A stretch of 64,000 nt of DNA from Solimonas terrae (GCF_011067135.1 NZ_JAAMOW010000007.1:248001-312000), one strand, 5' to 3'; shown: positions 17,601 to 27,453, counted from the first letter of the stretch. Numbers and translations: made by a program. The notes: generated from the sequence alone by a model not told the origin.

Positions 17601-18845
17601 TCAGCTCGATGCCGGACGCGCCGGGAACGTCGGCAGCTCGCGTGTGTAGACGTCGCTGCCGAAGCTGCACGGCTGCTGGTCGTGATCGCAGGCCGCGCCG
17701 CCGCTGGTGTCGCCGTCGGCGGCGTGGCCGAGATAGGCGACGCCGAAGATGTCGGCAATGCTGCGCAACAGCGAATAGTGGTTGTAGGCCTGCGTCGAAA
17801 CCGTGCCCGGCTTGATGAACGGCGAGATCAGCACGGCGCCGACGCGGCCGCCGCCCGGCCCCGTGATGCCGCCCTGCAGCAGCAGCTGCGAAACCGTGCC
17901 CTTCTCGCCGCAGCAGGCGGTGCTGTCGTCGGTGAAATTGGTCGACTCGTCGTAGGTGATGATCAGCAGGCCGTCCTTCTTGAACGCCGCCGAGCCGAGA
18001 ATCACCGGCACCCATTGCTGCAGGAAGCGATCGATGCCGGTCAGACCGCCGACGTCGCCGTTCGCACAATTGGCGTCGTGACCGTCGTCGCAGAGATTCG
18101 GCGTGATGAAACTGAAGGCCGGCGTGGTGTCGACCTTGCCGAGATCGTCGACGAAGGCGTCGTCGAGATTGACGACGTGCTCGTCGCAGTATTCCTGGTC
18201 GTCGATGATGTTGTGGAAATACATGAACGGATCATGGCGCGTCGCGTACTGATCGGTCGCCGACGCCGACTGCGTCTGATCGACACTGCCGATCGTGCCG
18301 TGCCCGCAGGTGCGCGGCCCCTGCGGGCGCGTGTCGGACACGGCGAGCGCCGGATCGTAGCGGCTCGGATCGTTGCCCATGTCCTGCATGTAGCCTTTCC
18401 AGCTGATGCCGGCACTGCTGAGCTCATCGGCGAGCGACGGGATGTTGCTCGGGTAGATGCAGCCGGCACCGACGATCTGGCCCTTGAGCACCAGCGCCGA
18501 GGTCGCGAAGTCCGACAGCGTCGGGCAATCGGCCTGCGTCGACAGGTTCGGTGCCTGGCCGCTGATCATCGCGATGTAGTTGTCGAGGCTGTTGTGGCCG
18601 ACCCCGTAGTAGTTCTGCAGCAGCACGCCCTGCGTCGGCAGCTGCTTGCCGAGATAGGGCGCGGCAGTGTCCGCGCCGAAGCTCAGGTCATAACTCTTGT
18701 TCTCGAGCACGATCAGGAACACATGACCGATCTGGCCGCTTTGCGCGCCGCCACCGCCGGACGCCCGATCGCTGCTGCCGCAGGCAGCCAGCAGCACAAG
18801 ACCTGCGAGGCCCGCGAGGGCAAGGAAATTCGAACGAAGAGGCAT
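17601..18845 (-). CDS. PF04185 phosphoesterase / acid phosphatase-like lipoprotein, copy 1
   Basis: 414 aa from the ATG at 18845. The lipobox 'GLVLLAACG' follows a hydrophobic signal. 'GHVFLIVLENKSYDLSFG' contains the E-N-x-S motif of the phospholipase C/AcpA phosphoesterase family; 'NNYYGVGHNSLDNYIAMISGQAP'-type sequence and 'LLIITYDESTN' carry further metal-binding Asp/His. Many Cys residues suggest periplasmic disulfides. It is strongly similar to the next upstream gene across its whole length, so the pair is a tandem duplication. It likely hydrolyses phosphate esters in the periplasm. Confidence 0.88.
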   Translation of the reverse strand: MPLRSNFLALAGLAGLVLLAACGSSDRASGGGGAQSGQIGHVFLIVLENKSYDLSFGADTAAPYLGKQLPTQGVLLQNYYGVGHNSLDNYIAMISGQAPNLSTQADCPTLSDFATSALVLKGQIVGAGCIYPSNIPSLADELSSAGISWKGYMQDMGNDPSRYDPALAVSDTRPQGPRTCGHGTIGSVDQTQSASATDQYATRHDPFMYFHNIIDDQEYCDEHVVNLDDAFVDDLGKVDTTPAFSFITPNLCDDGHDANCANGDVGGLTGIDRFLQQWVPVILGSAAFKKDGLLIITYDESTNFTDDSTACCGEKGTVSQLLLQGGITGPGGGRVGAVLISPFIKPGTVSTQAYNHYSLLRSIADIFGVAYLGHAADGDTSGGAACDHDQQPCSFGSDVYTRELPTFPARPASS

Positions 18846-18953
18846 GGCTATCGACACTGGATCGGGGCGACGGGCACCCATGATGACGCAAACCGGCCGA
18901 CGACTGCAGCCGCCGGTCGCCCGCTGCCGCCGGCACCGGGATTCGATGTCGCC

Positions 18954-20195
18954 TCAGCTGCCATTCGGACGCGCCGGAAACTCCGGCATCGCGGCGCTGT
19001 AGACATCGTCACCGAAGCTGCAGGGCTGGTTGTCGTGATCGCAGGCCGTGCCGCTCGCGGCATCGCCGTCGGCAGCGTGACCGAGATAGGCGACCCCGAA
19101 GATGTCGGCAATGCTGCGCAGCAGCGAGTAGTGGTTGTAGGCCTGTGTCGAAACCGTGCCCGGCTTGATGAACCGCGAGATCAGCACGGCGCCGACGCGG
19201 CCGCCGCCCGGACCGACGATGCCCGGTTGCAGCAGCAGCTGGTAGGCACTCGGCTTCTCGCCGCAGCAGGCATCGGCATCGCCGGGATTGCTGGTGCTGT
19301 TGGTCGATTCGTCGTAGGTGATGATCAGCAGACCGTCCTTCCTGAACGCCGCCGAGGACGTGATGATCGGCACCCACTTCTGCAGGAAACGGTCGATGCC
19401 GGTCAGACCGCCGACATCGCCGTTCGCGCAATTGCCGTCATGGCCGTCCTCGCAGAGATTCGGCGTGATGAAGCTGAAAGCCGGCGTGGTGTCGATCGCC
19501 TTGAGATCGTCGGCCAGGGCGTCATCGAGATTGACGACGTGCTCGTCGCAGTATTCCTGGTCGTCGATGATGCTGTGGAAGTACATGAACGGATCATGGC
19601 GCGTCGCGTACTGATCGGTCGCCGACGCCGACTGCGTGTTGTCGGCGCGATTGAGCTGTGCATGGCCGCAGGTGCGTGGCCCCTGCGGGCGCGTCGCGGA
19701 CGCGGCGAGCGCCGGATCGTAGCGGCCCGGATCGTTGCCCATGTCCTGCATGTAGCCTTTCCAGCTGATGCCGGCATCGCGGAATTCATCGGCGATCGAC
19801 GGCACATCCTTCGGGTACACGCAGCCCGTGCCCTGCACCTGGCCGGCGACGACCACGCCGATCAGGAACGTATCGAGCATGCTCGGGCAATCGGCCTGCG
19901 TCAGCGCGTTCGGTGCCTGGCCGCTGATCATCGAGACGTAGTTGTCGAGGCTCGCATGGCCGGTCGCGTAGTAGTTCTGCAGCAGCACGCCCCTGGTCGG
20001 CAACTGCTGACCGAGATACGGTGCGCCGCTGTCCGGACCGAACGTGCGGTCGTAGCTCTTGTTCTCCATGACGATCAGGAAAACATGGCCGATGTGCTTG
20101 CCGTCGCCACTGGCGTCGCCGCTGCCGCCACCGCAGGCCGCCAGCAACAGCGCGACGACCAGCGGCAGCGTGCGAACAAGGGAAAGGATGCGCAT
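18954..20195 (-). CDS. PF04185 phosphoesterase / acid phosphatase-like lipoprotein, copy 2
   Basis: 413 aa from the ATG at 20195. The signal peptide ends in 'LLLAACGGG' (lipobox). Motifs match copy 1: 'VFLIVMENKSYDRTFG', 'YMQDMGNDPGRYDPALA', 'PFMYFHSIIDDQEYCDEHVVN', 'LIITYDESTN'. It differs at the N terminus, in the insert after 'DESTN' (extra Ser/Asn/Gly) and at 'LISRFIKPGT' where copy 1 has 'LISPFIKPGT'. It lies 34 bases downstream of the phospholipase C-like gene, and copy 1 follows after 108 bases. Confidence 0.88.
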   Translation of the reverse strand: MRILSLVRTLPLVVALLLAACGGGSGDASGDGKHIGHVFLIVMENKSYDRTFGPDSGAPYLGQQLPTRGVLLQNYYATGHASLDNYVSMISGQAPNALTQADCPSMLDTFLIGVVVAGQVQGTGCVYPKDVPSIADEFRDAGISWKGYMQDMGNDPGRYDPALAASATRPQGPRTCGHAQLNRADNTQSASATDQYATRHDPFMYFHSIIDDQEYCDEHVVNLDDALADDLKAIDTTPAFSFITPNLCEDGHDGNCANGDVGGLTGIDRFLQKWVPIITSSAAFRKDGLLIITYDESTNSTSNPGDADACCGEKPSAYQLLLQPGIVGPGGGRVGAVLISRFIKPGTVSTQAYNHYSLLRSIADIFGVAYLGHAADGDAASGTACDHDNQPCSFGDDVYSAAMPEFPARPNGS

Positions 20196-20229
20196 GGAGC
20201 TCAGGTCCTGACGGATCGGCAAGAATGGA

Positions 20230-21639
20230 TCATGTTGCAAACGGCTTGAGTCCGGCCGCCAGCGCGGCATCGATCAGCGACTGCCATTCCTCGATGTGCT
20301 CGGCATGGCGCTGCTCGACGGCGGCATAGTGTTCCGGCGTCATGCTCGCCTTGGCGGCGTCCATCTGCGACGAGCAGGCCTGTCCGTAGCTGCCGTCGTC
20401 CGGCACGTCGAATGCCGGCGCCGTCGGGTTCGGCGGCGAATCGAAATCCAGCGCGTAGGCGAAATTCATCGACGTGGCGCCGCGCGCGCCGAGCGGCGCG
20501 AAGCCGAAACGCCAGGCAATCATGTTGAGAATGGAGTTCGGATCGAACAGGCGCTTTTCGATGTGCCCGCGCCGCGCGCGCGGACCGATCGCCATGCACG
20601 GCACGCGGAAGCCGAGGCGGCCGTCGTTGCCGGTCGCCTTGTACTCCTCGTAGGTCACCGGCGCGAGCGGCGGCGGGACGTGGTCATAGAAACCGCCCCA
20701 TTCGTCGTAGTTGATGATCAACAGGGTCTTGTCCCAGACCGGGCTGCTGCGCAGCGCGTCGTAGATCTTGTTGAGCAGCACCTGGCCGGAGCGGATGTCG
20801 GCGAACGGGTGATCGTCGTTCGAAGTGCCGGCGCCTTCGCCGAGCATGGCCGGATCGACATAGGTCACGTCGGCGAGATCGCCGCTGGCGGCGTCATCGA
20901 GAAAGCGGCTGAACGGCAGGATGTTGCCGACACCCGGGTTATGCCCGGAGAACTCCAGCGACACCATCGCCCAGCCGGCGAGATCGCCGTAGTAGTAACG
21001 CCCGGTGCGGCCGACGCTCTGCAACGCGTCCCAGACGGTCGGCAGGTCGAAGTGGTTGGTGCTGTTGTCCTTCTTGTTGGTCTGGCCGGCGTGCATGTAA
21101 TAGCGGTTCGGCTGCGTCGGGCCGAGGATGCCGCAGTGATAGCGGTCGCAGAGTGTGAAGTTTTCGACCACGCCCTTGTAGAACGGCAGGCTGGCGGCGG
21201 TGTAGTAGCCGAGCGGAAAATCGTCGCCGGCCGGCTGCGTCAGCAGGAAGCCGTCCATCTTGCCGTCGTTGAACTGCGTGCGGCCGCCGTCGTAACTGTG
21301 CGAGGGATCGGCCAGCGTGCAGTTCTGGTAATCCGGCGCCAGATCGCGCAGGCCGAACATCGTGCCGTTGCTGTCGGCCATCCTGACGTTCGCCGGCCGC
21401 ACGTTCGCGCCGGGCGCCCAGCTGAAGTAATGATCGAAGGAGCGGTTTTCCATCATCACGACGACGATGTGATCGATGCCCGAATCCGCCGGGGCCGGCA
21501 GCGCCTTCTGCGCCGCCGCCGTTTCGGCATCACCCGAACCGCCGCAAGCCGCCAATCCCGCCGCCCCCGCCGTCGCCGCGATGCCCGCCAGCACCTTGCG
21601 CCGGGTACGGTCTATGGGTCCCTGACTTTGGTCTGCCAT
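20230..21639 (-). CDS. Phospholipase C-like phosphoesterase, Tat lipoprotein
   Basis: 469 aa from the ATG at 21639. The N terminus has a twin-arginine motif ('DRTRRKVLAG') followed by 'AAGLAACGG', which doubles as a lipobox, suggesting a Tat-exported lipoprotein. 'IDHIVVVMMENRSFDHYFSW' is the N-terminal active-site block of bacterial phospholipase C / AcpA proteins. 'CDRYHCGILGPTQPNRYYMHAGQ' and 'IINYDEWGGFYDHVPPP' give the remaining metal and catalytic residues. It probably hydrolyses phospholipids or other phosphodiesters outside the cytoplasmic membrane. It is the first gene of the phosphoesterase cluster. Confidence 0.93.
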   Translation of the reverse strand: MADQSQGPIDRTRRKVLAGIAATAGAAGLAACGGSGDAETAAAQKALPAPADSGIDHIVVVMMENRSFDHYFSWAPGANVRPANVRMADSNGTMFGLRDLAPDYQNCTLADPSHSYDGGRTQFNDGKMDGFLLTQPAGDDFPLGYYTAASLPFYKGVVENFTLCDRYHCGILGPTQPNRYYMHAGQTNKKDNSTNHFDLPTVWDALQSVGRTGRYYYGDLAGWAMVSLEFSGHNPGVGNILPFSRFLDDAASGDLADVTYVDPAMLGEGAGTSNDDHPFADIRSGQVLLNKIYDALRSSPVWDKTLLIINYDEWGGFYDHVPPPLAPVTYEEYKATGNDGRLGFRVPCMAIGPRARRGHIEKRLFDPNSILNMIAWRFGFAPLGARGATSMNFAYALDFDSPPNPTAPAFDVPDDGSYGQACSSQMDAAKASMTPEHYAAVEQRHAEHIEEWQSLIDAALAAGLKPFAT

Positions 21640-21844
21640 GCCGACTCTCCGAAAAGCCGCGACGCTAGGCCTCGAATGTGACAGTCGTGCAAGCTGCTCC
21701 GGCCATGATGCAATTTTCCCAATCGGGGCGGACACCGGGCCGGAGTGGGCGAGATCGTGGCGGCTGCCATGCGAGGCAGCGCGGCAACGCAAGCGGCGGA
21801 TGTCCCTGCGAACGGCTGCTTGCTAAGCTTGGTTCGCGGCAAGC

Positions 21845-22399
<555 letters not shown>

Positions 22400-22610
22400 A
22401 TGACGTGCGAAGCCCGAACCACGGCGATCGAACACCAGCCGTCGGTTGATGCGCTCACTCTGGGTCTGCGCCCGGAGGCGGACGCCGCATCATGACGAGC
22501 CGCACCTCGGCAAAGCGGTCCGCCAACGTCCCGTCAACCGACATCGCCGCACGGCTTCGTCGGCTTTCGGCCTGCCTGACGACGCCGCACTCGTGTATCG
22601 GCGGCAGACG

Positions 22611-24005
22611 CTAGCGCATCACCGTCACCTCGTCGTCCGGCGCCGACGGCCCCACCGTCAGGCTGTCACGCACGAAGCGGATATGGCGCCTGAGGATATA
22701 GGCCTGATCGGCGAATGCGCCCGGCGTCTTCATGCCGACGACGGCTTTCTCGATCTTGTCGAGCTGCTCGACCAGTGCGGCGCGCTGCTCGTCGGTCATC
22801 GGTTCGAGCACGGCGCGCTCCAGTGCCATCAGCTCGCCGTAGTGCTTGTAGATGCGGCGCCGGATGCGCCAGCCGTAGAGATACGGCGCGAAGCGCATGC
22901 CCGGAATCAGCACGACGATGATCGGCAGCAGCACGACGGCGGCGCGACTGACGAGGCTGGCCAGCCAGAACGGCAGATAGCGGTATGCGAGGCTCTTGCC
23001 TGACTTGTAATAGCGCGCGGCGCCTTCGCTCATCGGATAGTCGTGTTCGAGCGCGTGCGGGAACTCGCCCGGGTTCTGCATCAGCGACCCGCGGCCGTGC
23101 ACTTCCTGCGCGGCCTCGACGAGCAGGTCCGACAGGGCCGGATGCAGGTCGGAATGCGCGAGCAGCTCGACGGTCGGCGCCATCATCGTGATGCGATGGT
23201 CCGGCAGGTTCTCGCCGAGATCGAACGAACCGGGCGGCAGCTCGAAGCGGTTGAGATAGCGGAAGCGCCGTTCGTAGGCCTCGCCCTGCGTGAAGTCGAA
23301 CAGGCGCACGCCGTCGGCATGCATCAGCTCGCGGAAGATCTTGACGCTCGCCGAATCCCCCGACAGGAACACGGCGTCGACCTGATGCGCGAGCAGCGCC
23401 GCGCTGGCCGCGTCGCCTTCCAGCTCCAGGAACTGCGTGTTGCCGCCTTCTTCGATGCCATTGGCGTCGAGCAACGCCATCGCCAGCGTATGTGTGCCGC
23501 TGCCGGCATGACCGACGGCGATGCGCTGGCCGGCGAGCTGCGACAGCAGGGTGATCGGATGCGGTGCGCGATAGAAGATCATCACCGGCTGGCGGAACAT
23601 GGTGCCGAGCGACACCAGATCCTCGGTGCCGTCCTTGCGCGTGACGCCGGCCTGCACCAGCGCGACGTCGACCTTGTTGTCGACCAGCAGATCGAGATTC
23701 TCGGCGGAGCCGTGCGACGGCACGATCTGCAGATCGATGCCGCTGCGCGCGAGAATCTCGTGGTAGCGCGCCGCCACCTTTTCGAAATTGCTGCCGGCGG
23801 GACCGCCGGCCATCGTCAGGTGCAGCGGCGGCGCCGGCCGCACGAAGCGCAGGGTGAAGAAGATCGCCGCGGCACTGAGCAGGACGATCGGCGTGATCGT
23901 CGCCAGCGCATCGCGCCACGACACCAGCGACACCGGCCGCAGGCGCAGCAGGCGCCGGCGCGCCTTTTCGATTTTCAGCTTCCTGGTGTTTTCGTCGTCC
24001 GCCAC
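22611..24005 (-). CDS. TAXI-family binding protein with two membrane anchors
   Basis: 464 aa from a GTG at 24005; an ATG at 24140 would add 45 residues of low quality. One membrane segment near residues 28-50 is followed by a TAXI/TRAP substrate-binding fold ('LTMAGGPAGSNFEKVAARYHEILARSGIDLQIVPSHGSAENLDLLVDNKVDVALVQAGV'-type sequence, then 'RIAVGHAGSGTHTLAMALL'). A second strongly hydrophobic segment ('AAVVLLPIIVVLIPGMRF', about 360-380) and a cytoplasmic helical tail follow. TAXI proteins normally deliver solutes to TRAP transporters, but no TRAP permease is adjacent. The double anchoring suggests a sensor or fixed receptor. It is divergent from the sulfotransferase gene. Confidence 0.8.
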   Translation of the reverse strand: MADDENTRKLKIEKARRRLLRLRPVSLVSWRDALATITPIVLLSAAAIFFTLRFVRPAPPLHLTMAGGPAGSNFEKVAARYHEILARSGIDLQIVPSHGSAENLDLLVDNKVDVALVQAGVTRKDGTEDLVSLGTMFRQPVMIFYRAPHPITLLSQLAGQRIAVGHAGSGTHTLAMALLDANGIEEGGNTQFLELEGDAASAALLAHQVDAVFLSGDSASVKIFRELMHADGVRLFDFTQGEAYERRFRYLNRFELPPGSFDLGENLPDHRITMMAPTVELLAHSDLHPALSDLLVEAAQEVHGRGSLMQNPGEFPHALEHDYPMSEGAARYYKSGKSLAYRYLPFWLASLVSRAAVVLLPIIVVLIPGMRFAPYLYGWRIRRRIYKHYGELMALERAVLEPMTDEQRAALVEQLDKIEKAVVGMKTPGAFADQAYILRRHIRFVRDSLTVGPSAPDDEVTVMR

Positions 24006-24283
24006 TGGCGCATTCCGGATTCCGCGTTCGATGCAGAGCTTGCCAGAATCGCGGCCGGCCCAGCGGCCCCTGCGGCGAGCGGCCGGGCAATGAAGCAATC
24101 CGGACACAACATCGAAGCCGGGACAAGACGCGCGCGGCAAGCCGGCATTTCGATTGCCAAAGGTCCTGCGGTCGCCGATAACGTCAGCACGCCCCTCGCC
24201 GCGCAGCGCGCAGGGGTGTTCGCTGCGGCCGGAGCCGGTTGCGACCGCAGCGGGATTCGAGCCCCACCCTCACCGAGTCTTCC

Positions 24284-25429
24284 ATGCAAACCCAGCAGAT
24301 CATCGCCGCCGCCACCGCGGCAACCGAGCTCAGCGACTTCGGCGATCCGGCCGCGCTCGACGCGCTCGAACGCCTGGTCAAATCGTCGAGCGAGGAAGCG
24401 CAGCTGTCGCCGGCCGGCGCGCAGCGCTGGATGGGCAATCTGATCGGCATCGCGAGCAACCGCCTGCGGCTGGTCGATTACATGAAAAAGCATCCGGAGC
24501 TGCTGGAGCGTCCGATCGAAAAACCGATGTTCGTGTTCGGCCTGCCCCGCACCGGAACGACGCTGACGATCAATCTGCTGAGTGCCGATCCCGGCCGCCG
24601 CTGCCTGCTGCGCTGGGAAGCGCTGAGCCCGGCGCCGCCGGCGAAGAAGGGCGAGCTGCAGACCGATCTGCGCTGCGGCGCAGAGCGCCAGAAACTGGCG
24701 ATGATGCTGCAGCTGGCACCGCAGATCGCCGCCGCGCACTGGGAAGAAGCGGACGGCCCGTCGGAGTGCCAGTACGCGATGCAGCTGTCGTTCTGCGCGC
24801 AGATCTTCGATTCGACGCTGCACCTGCCGAGCTACGGTCAGTGGTTCCTGCGCGAGGCCGACTACCTGCCGGCGTTCCGCTTCCACAAGCAGCTGCTGCA
24901 GGTCCTGCAGGCGCACAACGGCGGCCGCTGGACCCTGAAGAATCCCTGGCATCCGCTGTTTCTCAATGCACTGACGACGGTCTATCCGGACGCACAGCTG
25001 GTGATGACGCACCGCGATCCGGTCGAGGTGGTCGGCTCGGCCTGCAGCCTGCTGCGTCTGGTGCGCCCGATGTTCAGCGACCGGGTCGACATGAAGGACA
25101 TTGCCGCGAAACTGCTGGAGACCTTCGATCTGATGATCGAGCGTCAGAACGCATATCGCGATCTGCACGGCGAGGACGCCATTCACGACATCCAGTACGA
25201 CGAGCAGATGCGCGATCCGATCGGCACCATGCGCAAGGTCTATGCGCGCTTCGACGAGCCGTTCACGCCGGGGGTCGAAGCCGCGATGCAGAAGATGATG
25301 GCCGCCAATCCCAAGGGCCGTTTCGGCAAGCACGAATACTCGCTCGAAGCGTTCGGCCTCAGCGCCGCCGGCGTGCGCAAGCACTTCAAGGATTACTGCG
25401 AGCGTTTCCGCATTCCCGCCGCGGACTGA
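24284..25429 (+). CDS. PAPS-dependent sulfotransferase family protein
   Basis: 381 aa from the ATG at 24284. The 5'-phosphosulfate-binding loop is 'VFGLPRTGTTL' (about 83-92) and the 3'-phosphate-binding block is 'LVMTHRDPVEVVGSACSLL' (about 238). This fits the Sulfotransfer_3 (PF13469) family, which moves sulfate from PAPS to small-molecule or glycolipid acceptors. Proteins of this group are common in actinobacteria and in sterol- or lipid-degrading Gammaproteobacteria. It is cytoplasmic and apparently monocistronic. Confidence 0.88.
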   Translation: MQTQQIIAAATAATELSDFGDPAALDALERLVKSSSEEAQLSPAGAQRWMGNLIGIASNRLRLVDYMKKHPELLERPIEKPMFVFGLPRTGTTLTINLLSADPGRRCLLRWEALSPAPPAKKGELQTDLRCGAERQKLAMMLQLAPQIAAAHWEEADGPSECQYAMQLSFCAQIFDSTLHLPSYGQWFLREADYLPAFRFHKQLLQVLQAHNGGRWTLKNPWHPLFLNALTTVYPDAQLVMTHRDPVEVVGSACSLLRLVRPMFSDRVDMKDIAAKLLETFDLMIERQNAYRDLHGEDAIHDIQYDEQMRDPIGTMRKVYARFDEPFTPGVEAAMQKMMAANPKGRFGKHEYSLEAFGLSAAGVRKHFKDYCERFRIPAAD

Positions 25430-25444
25430 GACGCTGCGCCGGCC

Positions 25445-26086
25445 TCAGGCCGCGGCGCGTCGTGGACGCCGCACCGTGCGCAGCTTGCCGCTGTGCCCGC
25501 CACCGCAGAAGAAGCGCTCGCCGCCGTCCGATTCCAGACCGGAGACGGCGGTGCCGACCGGCATGCTCAGCGCCTCGAACACTTCGCCGCTGTGCGGATC
25601 GATGCGACGCAGCTCGCTTTCCTCGCCTTCCCAGGTGCCGTGCCAGAGTTCGCCGTCGACCCAGGTGACGCCGGTGACGAAGCGGTTCGATTCGATCGTG
25701 CGCAGGATCTTGCCGGTGTCCGGATCGATCTGGTGGATCTTGCGTTCGCGGTGCTGGCCGACCCACAGCGAGCCTTCCGCCCAGGCCATGCCCGAATCGC
25801 CGCCGCCGCCGGGCGACGGAATCGTCGCCAGCACCTCGCCGGTTTGCGGATCGATCTTGCGAATGCACTGCTCGGCGATCTGGTACAGGTGCTTGCCGTC
25901 GTAGGCGGTGCCGGCGTGCGCGGTCACGGCCAGCGAGCGCAGCCTGCTGCCGCTGGCCGGATCGATCGCATCGAGCCGCTCGCCGACGGCGATCCAGACG
26001 CGCTCGCCGTCATAGCTGACGCCGCCGATCTGCGTGACGTCGGCAAAGCTCTGCTCGTTGATGACTTCGGCCGTGCTGCGTTTCAT
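25445..26086 (-). CDS. Beta-propeller (Vgb/glutaminyl-cyclase-like) repeat protein
   Basis: 213 aa from the ATG at 26086. Repeating blades such as 'AIDPASGSRLRSL', 'KIDPQTGEVLATI', 'QIDPDTGKILRTI' and 'RIDPHSGEVFEAL' are seen. Five or so blades alternate with 'SLWVGQH' and 'ELWHGTW' strands. No signal peptide is present. The protein resembles the Vgb/YncE/PQQ-like propellers rather than an enzyme with clear catalytic residues. It starts 36 bases after the stop of the regulator gene, so the two probably form an operon. Confidence 0.78.
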   Translation of the reverse strand: MKRSTAEVINEQSFADVTQIGGVSYDGERVWIAVGERLDAIDPASGSRLRSLAVTAHAGTAYDGKHLYQIAEQCIRKIDPQTGEVLATIPSPGGGGDSGMAWAEGSLWVGQHRERKIHQIDPDTGKILRTIESNRFVTGVTWVDGELWHGTWEGEESELRRIDPHSGEVFEALSMPVGTAVSGLESDGGERFFCGGGHSGKLRTVRRPRRAAA

Positions 26087-26122
26087 GTCCGACTCCGGTT
26101 CGACGATGTGTTGCCGCACAGA

Positions 26123-27343
26123 CTACGCACCCGGCAGCGGCGCCGGGAGTAACAAGCTTGTCGTGAATCCGGGCAAGGGCGGCATCAGCCAGCGTCGCGC
26201 GCGACCGCGTCCGAACGAGCGCACCTTGCCGGCAGCCGCCAGCGCATCGAGCGCGCGCTGCGTGGTGCGCTGACTGCTGCCGAGCGCCAGCGCCAGCGCC
26301 GAACTGGCCCAGGCCTCGCCATCGGCGAGCAGCGCCAGCACGGCGGCATGCGCCTCGTCACCCGGCTGCGCGAGCACCACCAGCTCCTGCGAGCAGCGTG
26401 GTTCGATGACGAAACCGCGTTCGGTCGCCGCGATGTCGGCGACGTCCTGCAGGGCGCGGCGCAGGCGCCCGATCTCGACGCGCAGACGCGCGCGATACGA
26501 CTCGTCGGCGCGCCGTGCGCGAAACGCGCGGGCGACCAGTTCGTCGCGCGAGACATCGCCGGGCCAGGCTTCGCCCAGCACGCGTGCCAGCGTGAACAGG
26601 ACCGGACGGCTGGCGAGCGATACCTGCGTCGCGCCGCACCGCACGACATGGCGGCAGGCATCGACCACCAGGACGCCGGATGCGAACAGCGCTTCGACTT
26701 CGTCGAGCCGCAGCAGCCGCGACGCGCCCTGCACCAGCAGGCGCGCCGCGGGTGCTGCGAGCATCTGCCGCGCAGCGTCGATCTCGCCGATCAGCGCCGG
26801 GATACGCGCTTGCCGTGCGGCCTGTGCGGCGCGCACCAGTGCCGCCTGCGCGATCCGCGTCTGCAGCTGGCGGATCGCCAGACCGGCGGCGATCAGTTCA
26901 TGGATCGCACGCAGCGGCGGCGGCTGCGTATCGGCGTCGAGCGTCGCCAGCCGCTGCTGCGCCTCGTTCAGGCGCCCGATCAGCAGCAGGCGGCGAATCG
27001 CCAGGTAGCGCGCGTGCGCGGCATTGCGGGCATCGCCGTGCGCGGCGAGCACGTCACCGGCGGCGTCGAGCGGCGGTTCGCCACCGCCGAGTTCACGCGC
27101 GGCGAGCGCGATTTCCGCTTCGGCCACCACGCAGCGCGCCCGTGCCACCGCCTCCCTCGCGCCGAACGCGCGACCGGCGCGGCGCACGAGTTCGCGTGCC
27201 CGTCCGAAGTCACCAAGCTGTGCCATGGCGATGCCGCGCAGCGCCAGCGCCGGCGCGTCCTCACGCAGCGCCACGCACTTCAGCGCGCCGAGCGGATCGC
27301 CGACCGCCAGCGCGCGTGCCGCCGCCGTGATCAGCGAATCCAT
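26123..27343 (-). CDS. OmpR/SARP-like winged-helix regulator with TPR-like N terminus
   Basis: 406 aa from the ATG at 27343 (27352 is an alternative). The N-terminal 190 residues are Ala/Leu-rich helical repeats. The middle carries an OmpR-type winged helix: 'VSLASRPVLFTLARVLGEAWPGDVSRDELVARAFRARRADESYRARLRVEIGRLRRAL'-like sequence from about residue 230. A second winged helix near the C terminus ('SALALALGSSQRTTQRALDALAAAGKVRSFGRG') is of the DeoR/MarR style. No receiver domain is present. It probably controls its downstream propeller gene and perhaps the divergent GST gene (110-base spacer). Confidence 0.8.
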   Translation of the reverse strand: MDSLITAAARALAVGDPLGALKCVALREDAPALALRGIAMAQLGDFGRARELVRRAGRAFGAREAVARARCVVAEAEIALAARELGGGEPPLDAAGDVLAAHGDARNAAHARYLAIRRLLLIGRLNEAQQRLATLDADTQPPPLRAIHELIAAGLAIRQLQTRIAQAALVRAAQAARQARIPALIGEIDAARQMLAAPAARLLVQGASRLLRLDEVEALFASGVLVVDACRHVVRCGATQVSLASRPVLFTLARVLGEAWPGDVSRDELVARAFRARRADESYRARLRVEIGRLRRALQDVADIAATERGFVIEPRCSQELVVLAQPGDEAHAAVLALLADGEAWASSALALALGSSQRTTQRALDALAAAGKVRSFGRGRARRWLMPPLPGFTTSLLLPAPLPGA

Positions 27344-27453
27344 CGCCAGCACTCAAGCGAATCGCGCCACACTTGTCACTCCCACCCTCGCCGTGCCCGT
27401 CACTAATTTAGCCCATGCCCGGCGCGTCGCCGGCCGTCATGGAGAGCAAGGCA

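Noticed and set aside
17589-20249. 886-codon open frame on the plus strand, antisense to the phosphoesterase pair
   Set aside because: It is the mirror of two genuine genes with signal peptides and family motifs. Long antisense frames are expected in such GC-rich DNA, and the translation has no recognisable domain.
21640-21700. CTGTCAC half-site upstream of the phospholipase C-like gene as a Pho box
   Set aside because: Only one half-site matches. The second repeat does not occur at the 11-base spacing of PhoB boxes.
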